Part shown: positions 10,566 to 21,988 of the stretch, in pieces
How positions within the stretch are numbered: the stretch's first letter is position 1
Layout of the letters: the number at the start of each line of letters is the position of its first letter
NCBI GenBank assembly: GCA_934045075.1
Contig: OW203726.1
Location: 2,090,035-2,154,034 of the forward strand
Source of the DNA: Yponomeuta sedellus
Lineage: Eukaryota > Arthropoda > Insecta > Lepidoptera > Yponomeutidae
Direction of reading: 5' to 3'
DNA length: 64,000 bases
Position numbers and translations under genes: made by a program
Notes under the pieces: generated by a model
The model's input: the letters and a program-made list of their open reading frames with translations, nothing else
What the model was told of the DNA's origin: nothing
Database searches by the model: none

Positions 10566-10627
10566 ATTTCGCAAACAATTTTATTCAATTTCAACGTACA
10601 AAGTTTGCATTTTGTTTGCTGCGAACG

Positions 10628-10740
10628 CTCCACCAACCCGGACTTGGCCCCCGTGGTCGAGTATGGCCTAACCTTCCTGTGCTGTAGGAAGAGCCCAGTG
10701 CCCCAGCAGTGGGAACATTCAAAGGGTTTGAGATTGATTG
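10628..10740 (+). repeat. R-family retroposon, 3' fragment
   Basis: Contains the block CCACCAACCCGGACTTGGCC, then GCCCCAGCAGTGGG, shared with many other places in the window. Only the last ~110 bp are present, as expected for a 5'-truncated retroposon. Confidence 0.7.
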
Positions 10741-11043
10741 CTGAATGTCAATGTAAAATGTAAGCCGCTGCTTTTGGGCCATAGCGTAGTGGAGAAAATG
10801 GCAGTGAAGAAAGAAGCTCCACTCTGACCATCTTTTCTCAAGTCTCAACATAGACAAACACCTAGACTGAAGTACCAATGTGCAGCCCCCATCGGGAATC
10901 AAATGGACTCCGGCACACTATGATGTTATTATATTTCGTTAAATTACTGTATTGTTAGTATGTGGGAGTGATTAGTAAAAGCATTGGTTGTAAATAAATT
11001 CTCCAATTTTATTTGTGTTTGTTTGGATGGCAAAGCGTGGGCA

Positions 11044-11226
11044 GGTCTGGGACGTGGGGGAGGAGGGGGGATTCCGGCGGAATTGCTTGCTGTGCTGGCC
11101 GAGGACGCCGACGCCGACTTCAACGACGATGACTACAACGCGTCAGAAGATGAAGAGGCGCAGCCAGCACAGTGGCATTCTTGCCGGGTCGGCTTTCAGC
11201 CGATCAGCCAGCCCGGAGACTGTCGA
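11044..11226 (+). CDS. candidate acidic exon of an unrecognised gene
   Basis: The frame reads GGGGIPAELLAVLAEDADAD, then an FNDDDYNASEDEEAQPAQ stretch. Codons are strongly biased to G or C in the third position in this frame (GCC GAG GAC GCC GAC), unlike the AT-rich surroundings, which suggests recent coding. It may be bounded by an AG at 11042-11043 and a donor-like GAGTAAAT (GT at 11227-11228). No partner exon is certain; the terminal-exon array at 13440-17260 may be linked, because partial copies of both occur next to each other at 11395-12360. Function unknown; an acidic nuclear protein is a guess. Confidence 0.4.
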
Positions 11227-11229
11227 GTA

Positions 11230-12362
11230 AATTTTTTTTATGTATAGAGCTATATATATTATTATTAATTTGCGTTTATTTTATTTGGTTAAATTTAGCG
11301 TTAAATTATTTAATTTCTGTTTTTTTTTCATTTAAAATTGCTTGACGTTTCATCTTTAGATACACCTTCAGTGATAATCTGTCTTCGCTAAAATTGTCGA
11401 TTTAGTAGGTACTGAAATGACTATGCACTATGGTATTCCAAATCGCGCGATTTACAAGATTAAGCAAAGAACGCTTATCACTAGAAAAATTGTTAGATAT
11501 GAAACTTCAAGCAATTTTAGAATTTAGTATGAGGCGAAGGAGATCCGCATAGAAATTGCTTTACGTTTCATCTTAAGATACACCTTCGGTGTTAAACTTC
11601 TTAAGACGCTTAACTTGTCGATTTAGTACTGAAATGAAAATTGTTCTTTTTTTGCTATGTGTCTAGTATGTAAGTGTTGACGAAATTTGTGTAATATTTT
11701 AGATTTTTTAATAAATGCATAATACTTAAGTAACATTTCGTTTGTTTCATTAGTTCTCTATCTCTAAAGTAACTCCCAAGAAGTAATAAATAATAGCTAC
11801 TTTAATTAATAATTCAATCCATCCAATTCCTATTGCTTTGGATTGATTGAACGCTTATCACTATAAGAATTGATTTTAGAATTTAGTATGAGGCAAAGGA
11901 GATTCGCATAGAAATTGCTTGACATTTCATCTCATCTGAAGATGAAGAGGCGCAGCCAGCACAGTGGCATTTTCGCCGGGTCGGCATCCCACTTTCAGCC
12001 AATCAGCCAGCCCGGAGATGTCGAGTAAATTTTTTTGATATATAGAGCTATATATATTATTATTATTTTGCGTTTATTTTTATTTTAGTTATATTTAGCG
12101 TTTGATTATTTAATTTCTGGTTCTTTTTCATTTAAAATTGCTTGACGTTTCATCTTTAGATACACCTTCAGTGATAATCTTTCTTCGCTAAACTTGTCGA
12201 TTTAGTACTAAAATGACCATGCACTATGGTATTCCAAATCGAGCGATCTACAAGATTTAGCGAAGAAAGCTTATCACTAGAAGAATTGTTAGATATGAAA
12301 CTTCAAGCAATTTTAGAATTTAGTATGAGGCGAAGGAGACCCGTATAGAAATTGCTTGACGT
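11230..12362 (+). repeat. degenerate copies of the acidic exon and terminal-exon unit
   Basis: 11938-12024 repeats the end of the acidic exon (SEDEEAQPAQW) including its donor-like TCGAGTAAAT. 11395-11560 and 12215-12360 repeat the last part of the 550-bp unit found at 13440-17260 (SLEELLDMKLQAILEF). 11700-11830 repeats an AT-rich block also seen at 17343-17460, 17885-18010 and 20845-20960. The order suggests an old, shuffled duplication of one gene. Confidence 0.65.
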
Positions 12363-12366
12363 TTCA

Positions 12367-12530
12367 TCGATGACTCACCCATTAGCTCAGTTGAAAAGAG
12401 CGCTGGCACGGATAGCCAGAGGCCGCGGGTTCGAATCTCGGCATGGGTGGAATATTTAGCCTCTAAATAGTTTTTTAAATTCGTCCTTAGCACGGGTAGG
12501 TGCATTAAAAATATTATTATAGGTACTTTC
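12367..12530 (+). repeat. S1 tRNA-like repeat
   Basis: A box-like TAGCTCAGTTGAAAAGAGCG and B box GGTTCGAATCTC inside an acceptor-like CACCCAT/ATGGGTG pair. The 3' part (TTTAGCCTCTAAATAG, then TTAGCACGGGTAGGTGCATT) is shared by all S1 copies in the window. Not a functional tRNA. Confidence 0.85.
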
Positions 12531-12589
12531 ATTAATAAATTCAATCAATCCAACTCCCATTGAATTGGATTGATTGAACGCTTATTGTA

Positions 12590-13260
12590 TTTTTAAAAAT
12601 TAGCGTTTTTTGACCACCTCCTGTTTCCCCAAAGTAAAATTTATATGTTTTCCTTTGTAATAAAAAACATTTCTTCATTGATTTTTTGTTAAAGTTGAAT
12701 TTGAGTAAATTGTATGTTTCAAGTCTTTATTTGTCAGAAACACGGTACATGTAGGTTTTACAAAATACATTGTTAGGGACAAACGTGTAGCACAATAATA
12801 TAGTATACAAGTATTATAACAATAAATAAGAAATGCTACATATATTCCTTACGAGATCATTATCCAATGTCAAGAATGTAAGATGTCATTGATGCATTTA
12901 AAAGTCATTCCTATGTTTTAAAATAATCATTCATACTTTATTTACATTTTTGAACCAACTAGTTACAAAGAGCTATGTCGAATCTATTTTCCAAGTGGGA
13001 ACTTATTTCTTTTGGCAGGGAGTTAAATTTTATAGTCATGTTATAACTAAGTATTTCGTCTAAAAAACTCGAGATTAACTTAAGGATAGGTAAGCGTTTT
13101 ATGCCTCTTTTATTTTCATTATTCAGCATTTCAAATAGTGTCAGGGTTCTTTTGATGAATTTACTGACCTCAAGAATATAAATGCCGTAGAAAATGAGAA
13201 TTTTATATTTCTGAAAGACCGGTCGGCAGGATTCTCTTCAAGGCATGCCCTATAGAATTT
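12590..13260 (-). pseudogene. LINE ORF2 C-terminus and 3' region
   Basis: The minus strand encodes RPVFQKYKILIFYGIYILEV and, further on, KFNSLPKEISS, the spaced motifs of a LINE reverse-transcriptase C-terminus. The 3' untranslated part (12590-12960) matches 20510-20800, so the family has at least two copies here. It is truncated at the 5' side and not intact. Confidence 0.7.
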
Positions 13261-13503
13261 TAAGACTCTTTTTGTGCAACAAATTGCTTTTTAATATGAT
13301 TTGATTCCATTTGATGTAATTTGGTTCAATTTATTAATGAATTACAGCCTGTCCTTGTTAACGTATAGAAATACATAAACCAGTAGAATCTTCACTGGTT
13401 TGTGTATTTTCTATAATTCTGTGTTAAAATTGTTATTGAATCGTTTGTTTCCCAAAACAATAAAGTAAAAACCCAAAATTAAATTTTGGTCTCTTTGTTA
13501 CAG

Positions 13504-13870
13504 TTGCCTGACCCATCAAATTCTTCCGCTCCCGAAGTTGACACCAAGAAAAATGGAATAAAGAAAAATACTCCACTGTGTGTCCTGAGCAAGAAACAGT
13601 TAAGAAAAGGTAAGAAAATTAGCGCTAAGAAAAATAATGGCGCAACGAAACCAAAGTTTCGTTAGAAACGAAAAAGAGCTGCAAGCGAAAAGCATCACAA
13701 GCCAGAGAAAAGTATGGGAGTGCCCGCCAGTAATAAGAAAAGTGTCATATGTGTATGAAAATGGAAATATGGTATTTCAAATCAAGCGATCTATGAGATT
13801 AAGCGAAGAACGCTTATCACTAGAAGAACTGTTAGGGATGAAACTTCAAGCAATTTTAGAATATAACTAA
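13504..13870 (+). pseudogene. terminal-exon copy 1
   Basis: After the acceptor, the LPD frame stays open through a small insertion (AAAAGGTAAGAAAATT) and hits TAG at 13663. A second frame from an ATG at 13637 encodes 77 residues (MAQRNQSFVRNEKELQAK to LEYN). Copy 2 (14066-14432) has the same structure. The two frames cannot both be original, so this copy is probably non-functional. Confidence 0.5.
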
Positions 13871-14627
13871 CATAGAAATTGTTTGCCGTTTCATCTTTAG
13901 GTACACCTACGGTGATGATCTTTCCTCGCTAAACTTGTAGATTTAATAGAAACTTCACTGGTTTATGGATTTCTATAAGTCTGTGTAAAAATTGTTATTG
14001 AATCGTTTGTTTCCCAAAAAAATAAAGTAAAAACCCAAAATTAAATTTTGGTCTCTTTGTTACAGTTGCCTGACCCATCAAATTCTTCCGCTCCCGAAGT
14101 TGACACCAAGAAAAATGGAATAAAGAAAAATACTCCACTGTGTGTCCTGAGCAAGAAACAGTTAAGAAAAGGTAAGAAAATTAGCGCTAAGAAAAATAAT
14201 GGCACAACGAAACCAAAGTTTCGTTAGAAACGAAAAAGAGCTGCAAGCGAAAAGCATCACAAGCCAGAGAAAAGTATGGGAGTGCCCGCCAGTAATAAGA
14301 AAAGTGTCATATGTGTATGAAAATGGAAATATGGTATTTCAAATCAAGCGATCTATGAGATTAAGCGAAGAACGCTTATCACTAGAAGAACTGTTAGGGA
14401 TGAAACTTCAAGCAATTTTAGAATATAACTAACATAGAAATTGTTTGCCGTTTCATCTTTAGGTACACCTACGGTGATGATCTTTCCTCGCTAAACTTGT
14501 AGATTTAATAGAAACTTCACTGGTTTATGGATTTCTATAAGTCTGTGTAAAAATTGTTATTGAATCGTTTGTTTCCCAAAAAAATAAAGTAAAAACCCAA
14601 AATTAAATTTTGGTCTCTTTGTTACAG

Positions 14628-14855
14628 TTGCCTGACCCATCAAATTCTTCCGCTCCCGAAGTTGACACCAAGAAAAATGGAATAAAGAAAAATACTCCAC
14701 TGTGTGTCCTGAGCAAGAAACAGTTAAGAAAATTAGCGCTAAGAAAAATAATGGCGCAACGAAACCAAAGTTTCGTTGGAAACGAAAAAGAGCTGCAAGC
14801 GAAATGCATCACTAGACAGAAAAAAGTATGGGAGTGCCCGCCATTGATAAGATAA
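14628..14855 (+). pseudogene. terminal-exon copy 3
   Basis: Here the LPD frame runs without interruption into the MAQRNQSFVGNEKEL frame, because the insertion seen in copies 1 and 2 is absent, and stops early at WECPPLIR. This supports the MAQRN frame as the continuation in at least one ancestor. Confidence 0.45.
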
Positions 14856-16271
14856 GTATCTTATGTACAAGAAAATGGGACTATGACATTCAAAATCGAG
14901 AGATCTACAAGATTTAGCGAAGAACGCTTATCACTAGAAGAACTGTTAGAGATGAAACTTCATGCAATTTTACAATATAACTTACATAGAAATTGCTTGC
15001 CGTTTCATCTTTAGGTACACCTGCGGTGATGATCTTTCCTCGCTAAACTTGAAGATTTAGTGGAAACTTCACTGGTTTATGGATTTCTATAAGTCATAGT
15101 TATTGAACCGTTTGTTTCCCAAATAAATAAAGTAAAATAATAAATTAAATTTTGGTCCCTTTGTTACAGTTGCCTGACCCGTCAAATTCTTCTCCCGAAG
15201 TTGACACCAAGAAAAATAAAAAAAAAAAAACAGAAAAATATTCCACTGTGTATCCTGAGCCAGAAACAGTTACGAAAATTAACGTTAAGAAATATAATGG
15301 CGCAACGAAACCAAAGTTTCGTTAGAAACGAAAAAGAGCTGCAAGCGAAAAGCTTCACAAGCCAGAGAAAAGTATGGGAGTGCCCGCCAGTAATAAGAAA
15401 AGTGTCATATGTGTATGAAAATGGAAATATGGTATTTCAAATCAAGCGATCTATGAGATTAAGCGAAGAACGCTTATCACTAGAAGAACTGTTAGAGATG
15501 AAACTTCAAGCAATTTTAGAATATAACTAACATAGAAATTGTTTGCCGTTTCATCTTTAGGTACACTTACGGTGATGATCTTTCCTCGCTAAACTTGTAG
15601 ATTTAGTAGAAACTTCACTGGTTTATGGATTTCTATAAGTCTGTGTAAAAATTGTTGTTGAATCGTTTGTTTCCCAAATAAAAAAATAGCTTAAATTTTG
15701 GTCTCTTTGTTACAGTTGCCTGACACGTCAAATTCTTCTGCTCCCGAAGTTGACACCAAGAAAGATGGAATGAAAAGAAAAACAGAAAAATATTCCACTG
15801 TGTGTCCTGAGCAAGAAACAGTTACGAAAATTAACGTTAAGAAATATAATGGCGCAACGAAATCATAGTTTCGTTAGAAACGAAGAAGAGCTGCAAGCGA
15901 AAAGCATCACAAGCCAGAGAAAAGTATGGGAGTGCCCGCCAGTAATAAGAAATGTGCAAGTCATATGTGCAAGAAAATGGGACTATGGTATTCAAAATCG
16001 AGAGATCTGCAAGATTTTGCGAAGAACGCTTATCACTAGAAGAACTGTTAGAGATGAAACTTCAAGCAATTTTAGAATATAACTTACATAGAAATTGCTT
16101 GCCATTTCATCTTTAGGTACACCTTCGGTGATGATATTTCCTCGCTAAACTTGTAGATTTAGTAGAAACTTCACTGGTTAATGGATTTCTATAAGTATGT
16201 GTAAAAATTGTTATTGAATCGTTTGTTTCCCAAATAAAAAAATAGCTTAAATTTTGGTCTCTTTTTTACAG

Positions 16272-16637
16272 TTGCCTGACACGTCAAATTCTTCTGCTCC
16301 CGAAATTGACACCATGAAAGATGGAATAAAAAAGAAATCAGAAAAATACTCCACTGTGTGTCCTGATCAAGAAACAGTTACGAAAATTAGCGTTAAGAAA
16401 TATAATGGCGCAACGAAACCAAAGTTTTGTTGGAAACGAAGAAGAGCTGCAAGCGAAAAGCATCACAAGCCAGAGAAAAGTATGGGAGTGCCCGCCAGTA
16501 ATAAGAAAAGTGTCATTTGTGCAAGAAAATGGGACTATGGTATTCAAAATCGAGAGATCTGCAAGATTTTGCGAAGAACGCTTATCACTAGAAGAACTGT
16601 TGAGATGAAACTTCAAGCAATTTTGGAATATAACTAA
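16272..16637 (+). CDS. terminal-exon copy 6, fully open
   Basis: From the acceptor at 16270-16271 the frame is open for about 120 residues: LPDTSNSSAPEIDT, a lysine-rich region, VCPDQETVTK, KKYNGATKPKFCWKRRRAAS, HHKPEKSMGVPASNKK, CARKWDYGIQNR, ILRRTLITRRTV, then an end shifted by a one-base deletion into MKLQAILEYN. It is strongly basic with three cysteines. I recognise no domain. It is the only copy in which this second frame has no stop, so it is the best candidate for a usable exon of the array. Confidence 0.4.
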   Translation: MPDTSNSSAPEIDTMKDGIKKKSEKYSTVCPDQETVTKISVKKYNGATKPKFCWKRRRAASEKHHKPEKSMGVPASNKKSVICARKWDYGIQNREICKILRRTLITRRTVEMKLQAILEYN

Positions 16638-17342
16638 CATAGAAATTGCTTGCCGTTTCATCTTTAGGTACACTTACGGTGATGATCTTTCCTCGCTAAA
16701 CTTGTAGATTTAGTAGAAACTTCACTGGTTTATGGATTTCTATGTCTGTGTAAAAATTGTTATTGAATCGTATGTTTCCCAAATAAAAAAATAGCTTAAA
16801 TTTTGGTCTCTTTGTTACAGTTGCCTGACACGTCAAATTCTTCTGCGCCCGAAGTTGACACCAAGAAAGATGGAATAAAAAAAAACAGAAAAATATTCCA
16901 CTGTCTGTCCTGAGCAAGAAACAGTTACGAAAATTAACGTTAAGAAATATAATGGCGCAACGAAACCAAAGTTTCGTTAGAAACGAAGAAGAGCTGCAAG
17001 CGAAAAGCATCACAAGCCAGAGAAAAGTATGGGAGTGCCCGCCAGTAATAAGAAAAGTGTCATATGTGCAAGAAAATGGGACTATGGTATTAAAAATCGA
17101 GAGATCTGCAAGATTTTGCGAAGAACGCTTATCACTAGAAGAACTGTTAGAGATGAAACTTCAAGCAATTTTAGAATATAAGTTACATAGAAATTGCTTG
17201 CCATTTCATCTTTAGGTACACCTGCGGTGATGATCTTTCTTCGCTTAACTTGTAGATTTAGTATTGAGATGAAAATTGTTTTCGTTTTGTAGTATGTAAG
17301 TTTTGACAAAATTTGCGAAATATTTTAATAAATACTTATTAG

Positions 17343-18090
17343 TGAAGTAACATTTCGTTTGTTTTATGAATTCTCTATCTCTCAAGTAAGTCTCAAGAAG
17401 AAAAAATAATAGCTCGTTTAATTAATAATTCAATCAATTTAAATCTATAGGTTATACAACAACTTAACTAAACAATTATTTTGCCACTCTTGTTGGTAAT
17501 CACTAGTAAAATACAACTTTCTTTACAAACTATTCTTAACAAACTAAACAATTTTGTTCGTAATCACTGGCAGAAAAGTCACTTGAACTTCCGGAACCTT
17601 AATTTTTTAGATATGTCTCAGTAGTTCAACTATTTGAGTTTCCGATGAGAGTAGAACTATTGAGAAAAAAGTATTCTCAGTAGTCCGACAGTAGAACTGT
17701 AGTTAAACTACTGGAAACCCTGATTTTCCACAAATCTCTTACTAGTTCTACTATTTTAGTTTCGTGGAAAACTGGAACTACTGAGAAAATAAAGTTCCAC
17801 TAGTCCGATAGTAGAACTGACCAGGTGAACTACTGGGAACGGACAAATTATATAATATATAAGTTTTACGAAATTTGTAAAAGAAATATTTGAATAAATG
17901 CATAAAAGTTAAGTTACATTTCATTAATTCTCTATCTCTAAAGTAACTCCTAAGAAGTAATAAATAATATCTACTTTAATAATTCAATCAATCTAATTCA
18001 GTTATACAATATTCTTAACAAACAAAACGATGTTTTTGCAACTCTTCTTTGTAATCACCAGTAAAATAAAACAATGTGAGAATAATTACA
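17343..18090. repeat. AT-rich flanking block, duplicated, with two ~120-bp tandem units
   Basis: 17343-17460 and 17885-18010 share an AT-rich block (ATTTCGTTTGTTTCATGAAT, then CTCTATCTC) also seen at 11700 and 20845. Between them 17580-17835 holds two diverged units rich in AGTAGTTC/GAACTACT in both orientations, so the stretch can fold. No gene is seen. Confidence 0.55.
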
Positions 18091-18094
18091 TTCA

Positions 18095-18730
18095 TTGCTA
18101 ATTTGCTCACGTTTGCTCTTTAAATCAATACAGTAGTGATAAATTAAATGTTACTTTCAAGGAAATTTTTAACACATTTCTCCTAATCTAATGATGAAAT
18201 CTCGTTTCACGTTGTCTGTAATCGAACTCCTTCGAAACAGCTTCACCAGTTCTTATACTATTTTTGTGTATTCTGGTATGTTTGAGAGGAAAATAAAAAT
18301 GGAAAAGGAACGTTTGCGGGGTATTTAAGAAGACTAAGATTAAATAAATGCTCTTCAATGTACACCGTACATTATATATATTTACATCAAAAATCTTAAA
18401 TATCTAAGTTTTTCAATAGAATGAAATAAGCACAACCATAGTTGGTATAGTATTTTCTAAGGTAAACCATAGTTAGATTTGCCACAATTTGGTAGTCTAC
18501 AAAGCAATATCAGTACTTTGTCATTCCAGGGGTATAATATGTGCAAATTAAATAGGCGTCTCTGTTGATTGGTACTAACAGACTACTGTTGCACGGGTTA
18601 ACCATTGCATCAGTAGATACCAATCAACTGTAGTCATGACTGTGTGTGTTCATATCAAGATCACGAAACATTTTACATACATTCCGTCTACACGGTATCT
18701 ACCTATGACACGAATACTATCGTTATGAAT
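18095..18730. other. no gene seen; one inverted repeat
   Basis: AT-rich unassigned sequence. GTTGATTGGTAC with GACTACTG near 18566-18597 recurs inverted at about 18610-18631, an imperfect foldback of about 65 bp in total. No coding signal. Confidence 0.4.
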
Positions 18731-18924
18731 ACATTTATTCCAATCAATCATCAGCCTGTACTAGTCCATTGCTGGTCATAGTACTCATTGAATGCATGCC
18801 ACTTCCTCCTTCCTTCTATCGTCACCTGCAGCAAACTGACCCTAGAGTCTAATACTAACATAGTTTTTCGATGGAAAGATATAAGCACGACAATGGTTGT
18901 TATTTGCCTCAATTTGGTAGTCTG

Positions 18925-19205
18925 CATTTAATTATGCAAACTTTGCCGTTTGCCCAAGATAAAAAGTGGTCGTAAAAACCACTTTAGGCCTGCAACTTTG
19001 ATGGAAGTTGGGGCTTCTTGGAAATTCTTCATTATCTTTGTCTTGTCCGTGTTCATTTTAAGACTGACTCTGTTAGAAGTTCTGTTCAGGTCATTGAGCA
19101 CTGAGCTCAAATCTTCCAGCGTCTCAGCCACAATGACTGTGTCATCGGTGAATCGAAGGTGATTGATGTACTCGCCGTTTATGTTGACACCACATCCATT
19201 TACTG
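18925..19205 (-). pseudogene. RTE-like LINE reverse-transcriptase fragment
   Basis: The minus strand reads CGVNINGEYINHLRFTDDTV, then AETLEDLSSVLNDLN and LKMNTDKTKIM. This is the catalytic block (FxDD) and the following LKMNxxKTK motif of RTE-type LINEs. FTDD replaces the more usual FADD. Only about 90 residues remain, with both sides lost. Confidence 0.8.
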
Positions 19206-19629
19206 AAATAGTACCAGTTAAATATTACTTTAGTATCTGTTTTAATTCACTGTGTAAAAAAATTAAATAAAATAAAGATTATTTTATTCTTAGAAGCTCC
19301 TTTATTCTTTCTTACCTGTGTGGCAAAGAGTAGTGTAGCATCAGAGGAAACGAAGAGGAGTGAACCTCTTGGGACCTTTCACAGTAGACTGGTTCTCAGA
19401 AATCAACCTTGGTTTATATCCTAGAAACATACAAATGCATATTTAAGGTGACATGCTCTCATCATTTTGATTTATATTACCCTATGTTGTATCGGTGGAA
19501 CATACTTGTGGCTTCATAAAAATTCACCTTTATCTATCTTGGATATATCATCAAAGTTAGCTGTTACTGTTTAAAGTGCATGTAGCATAGAGGCAAATAG
19601 CTTATAGGAGCCAGATATTCAGGAGTCGA

Positions 19630-19765
19630 TATCAGCCCTTGTATGTCTCCACTGCCGGGGCACAGGTCTCTTCGTGCATCGCAAGAACGGCAGCCCATAC
19701 TCCACTACGGAGGCCAAGTCCGGAATGGTGGAGGATAGTAAGACAGTAGCGGGCCTTATTGTTAT
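19630..19765 (-). repeat. R-family retroposon, 3' fragment (minus)
   Basis: Inverse of the CAGCAGTGGGG...GGCCTTACTG block. It starts near AACCCTTGTATGTC-like sequence, the 3' end of the family, and is diverged. Confidence 0.6.
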
Positions 19766-20141
19766 TCAGGAGTATCAGTTGTTAAAAGAGAATAAAATGT
19801 GGTTTGCCATGAATAGACGGCATGAGCTGGGGTAACGTTTTCTAGAAAATACTCAAAGGCCAAATAAATAAACAAAAGACAGGCAAACCAAAAGAGTTAC
19901 GTCATTAACTAATAGGGTAAGTAAGTACTGTTGGTAAGTCCCCCATCCAAGTCTCCCTTGCCACCTGAACTTTTGTACCTAGATTAACCCAATGTTTAGT
20001 ATTATTTTGTTTTCAATTCGTTTTTGACTTGCTCAAGCGACATCGTCCAATCTCCATGTTTAGAACAGCTCCTCAATTCTGTTTTTGAAAATGGAACACG
20101 AAAATTGTGGATTTTATACTTCCGCCAACACAGAGATGGTA

Positions 20142-20465
20142 CAGTACTACACATCATGAAAATCCCTTCGGGAATCTACGTTCGCGCAGACTAGGAAGAA
20201 GTGTAACGAAAGTACCCGAAGCTATAAGTACATTCAACATGATCTTTAACCGATACGGTTAAGGTGCAGAATTGGTTGCCGCAGTAGCGCTACCTATTTC
20301 GCTCACGCCAATATTGCCAAACTAATAGTCACCTGCATCGATGACATTGAATCAACCAATAGCAACAAAGGCGCGCGATCTGATTGGTCGATCAACTTGC
20401 CGCACATCCAAAATTTCGTCATCTGCGCAGGTACATCCGCGAGACTTATTTCTTGTGTAGCACTG
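20142..20465. mobile_element. MITE family T1, copy 1
   Basis: About 324 bp between TA dinucleotides (20140-20141 and 20466-20467). The ends are inverted repeats beginning CAGTACTACACA and CAGTGCTACACAAGAAATAA. The same element is at 28600-28942 and 39550-39893. TA duplication and CAGT ends suggest mobilisation by a Tc1/mariner-type transposase. No coding capacity. Confidence 0.8.
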
Positions 20466-20509
20466 TACGTATTTGTGTTTTTGATTATGTTAACCTCTGT
20501 TTGAATTTT

Positions 20510-20840
20510 TAAAATTAGCCTTTTTTGGACCACCTCCTGTTTCCCCAAAGACAAATTAATATGTCCTCATTGATAATAAAAAAAAACATTTCTTTACTGA
20601 TTTTTTGTTAAAGTTGAATTTGAGTAAATTTTATGTTTCAAGTATTTATTTGTCAGAAACACGGTAAATGTAGGGTTTAAAAAATACATTGATAGGTACA
20701 AGCGTGTAGCACCATAATATGGTACACAAGTATTATAATAATAGGTAAATTAGAAATGCTACATTATTCCTTACAAAATCATTATAAAATGTAAAGAACA
20801 TCTTACGTTCTTTACATTGTATAATGATTTTGTAAGGAAT
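20510..20840 (-). repeat. LINE 3' region with inverted end
   Basis: Matches 12590-12860 (GACCACCTCCTGTTTCCCC, then TTTATTTGTCAGAAACACGG). Its right end turns back on itself: 20766-20799 and 20807-20840 form arms of about 34 bp around a short loop. Confidence 0.7.
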
Positions 20841-21310
20841 ACATATAAGTTTGCAACATTTCGTTTGTTTCATGAATTCTCTATCTCTTAAGTAACACTC
20901 AAGAAGAAATAAATAATAGCTCTTTTAATTAATAATTCAATCAATTCAAATCAATACGTTGATTCATAACAAACTAAAAAAATTTTTTGCATCTCTTATT
21001 TGCAATCACTAGTAAAATGAAATAATGCCAGAATAATTAAATAAATTGCTAACTTGCACACATTTGCTATTTAAATCAATACAGAGAAAAATTAAATGTT
21101 ACTTTAGGGAATTTGTAACGGAGTCTACCTAATTTGATGTATAAAAATTTGAGTCAACATTTTGTACCCTAAACGCGTTTCCCTAATATTTTATTGACTT
21201 AAAAGTACTAGTCTAACTAGATTGCATTTTAAATTACTAATTTCATGACCAGGACTTTAAAACCACCCAGATTTCAGCGTTTATACATAATATCATCGGT
21301 GTAAGCGGAC

Positions 21311-21480
21311 CGGTAGCCGTGATAGCGAAGCGGTACAACGCTGTTTCTTAATCCGGAGAACGTGGGTTCAAATCCCGGCAAGTACCAAACTACCGACTTT
21401 GTTATCTAAGTGACGCACATCTGTGAAGTTATAGTAGCAATAACACTCACTATAACTGAAGGAAAATATAGTGAAAAACC
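21311..21480 (+). repeat. tRNA-derived SINE
   Basis: A box-like TGATAGCGAAGCGGTACAACG and B box GGTTCAAATCCC at about 21367-21378, followed by a CTGTGAAGTTATAGTAGCAA body and AACTGAAGGAAAATATAGTG, a tail type common in lepidopteran SINEs. Confidence 0.7.
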
Positions 21481-21615
21481 TAACAGTCTGAGGTGTTCTC
21501 AAAACTCAGTGCTTAAAATTGTCCAAACGTGGGCACGCGTGGTACTTAAACCCATACTCCTCTCTCTCCGAGAAAAGGCCTTACAGTGGGAGGACTGCAT
21601 TTAGACTGCATTATA

Positions 21616-21804
21616 CAGTCTGTTAACTTTTAGATTATACCTCGGGCTATAGAGTAGGCTTCGGTTTTCGCTGAAAGCACACGAGTGTAATACTACTTCC
21701 TGCTCTGTATAAAACTGTTCTTCACTATTTTATAAAGTTATGTAAATTAAGTGTCATATTAGTTCCGATCTTTCTATTACACGAATATATATAGCTAACA
21801 GACT
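21616..21804. mobile_element. MITE family T2, copy 1
   Basis: Begins CAGTCTGTTAAC after TA at 21614-21615 and ends GCTAACAGACT. Shares CTTCGGTTTTCGCTGAAAGC and ACACGAGTGTAATACTACTT with the other copies at 24673, 35814 and 36183. Confidence 0.75.
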
Positions 21805-21807
21805 AAA

Positions 21808-21988
21808 CAGGCTGTTAGCTTTTAGAATATACTCGTACCTCGGCTACTATCGGATAGACTCGAATATATTCGTGTTATAGAAATATCGGAACCATTACGA
21901 CACTTAATTTCGAAATATGAACTCGATCATCAGCACGAAAACCGAAGCCTACTCCGGACCCGAGGTATATTCTAAAAGCTTACAGACT
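21808..21988. mobile_element. MITE family T2, copy 2, adjacent
   Basis: Starts CTGTTAGCTTTTAGAATATA and ends with the inverse TATATTCTAAAAGCTTACAG. It is about 180 bp and lies 3 bp from copy 1, so the two form a close pair. Confidence 0.7.

Larger units (their letters stand above)
13440..17260 (+). repeat. seven-copy tandem array of a terminal-exon unit (~550 bp)
   Basis: Seven direct repeats with acceptor sites (TTTGTTACAG or near) ending at 13503, 14065, 14627, 15169, 15715, 16271 and 16820, a period of 542-562 bp. Each unit has an intron-like AT-rich part with a pyrimidine tract, an AG, an exon-like frame starting LPD(P/T)SNSS(A)PEVDT, a terminal frame ending SLEELLxMKLQAILEYN, and a 3' part. 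Copies 1 and 2 are almost identical, so at least one duplication is recent; copies 3-7 differ by several percent and by indels. Two overlapping frames stay partly open, and the ancestral one is uncertain. Confidence 0.9.

Noticed and set aside
12367..12440. Functional tRNA genes at the S1, S2 and S3 heads
   Set aside because: A and B boxes are clear, but each head is joined to the same long body in several copies, S1 lacks the usual U before the anticodon, and acceptor ends run into repeat sequence.
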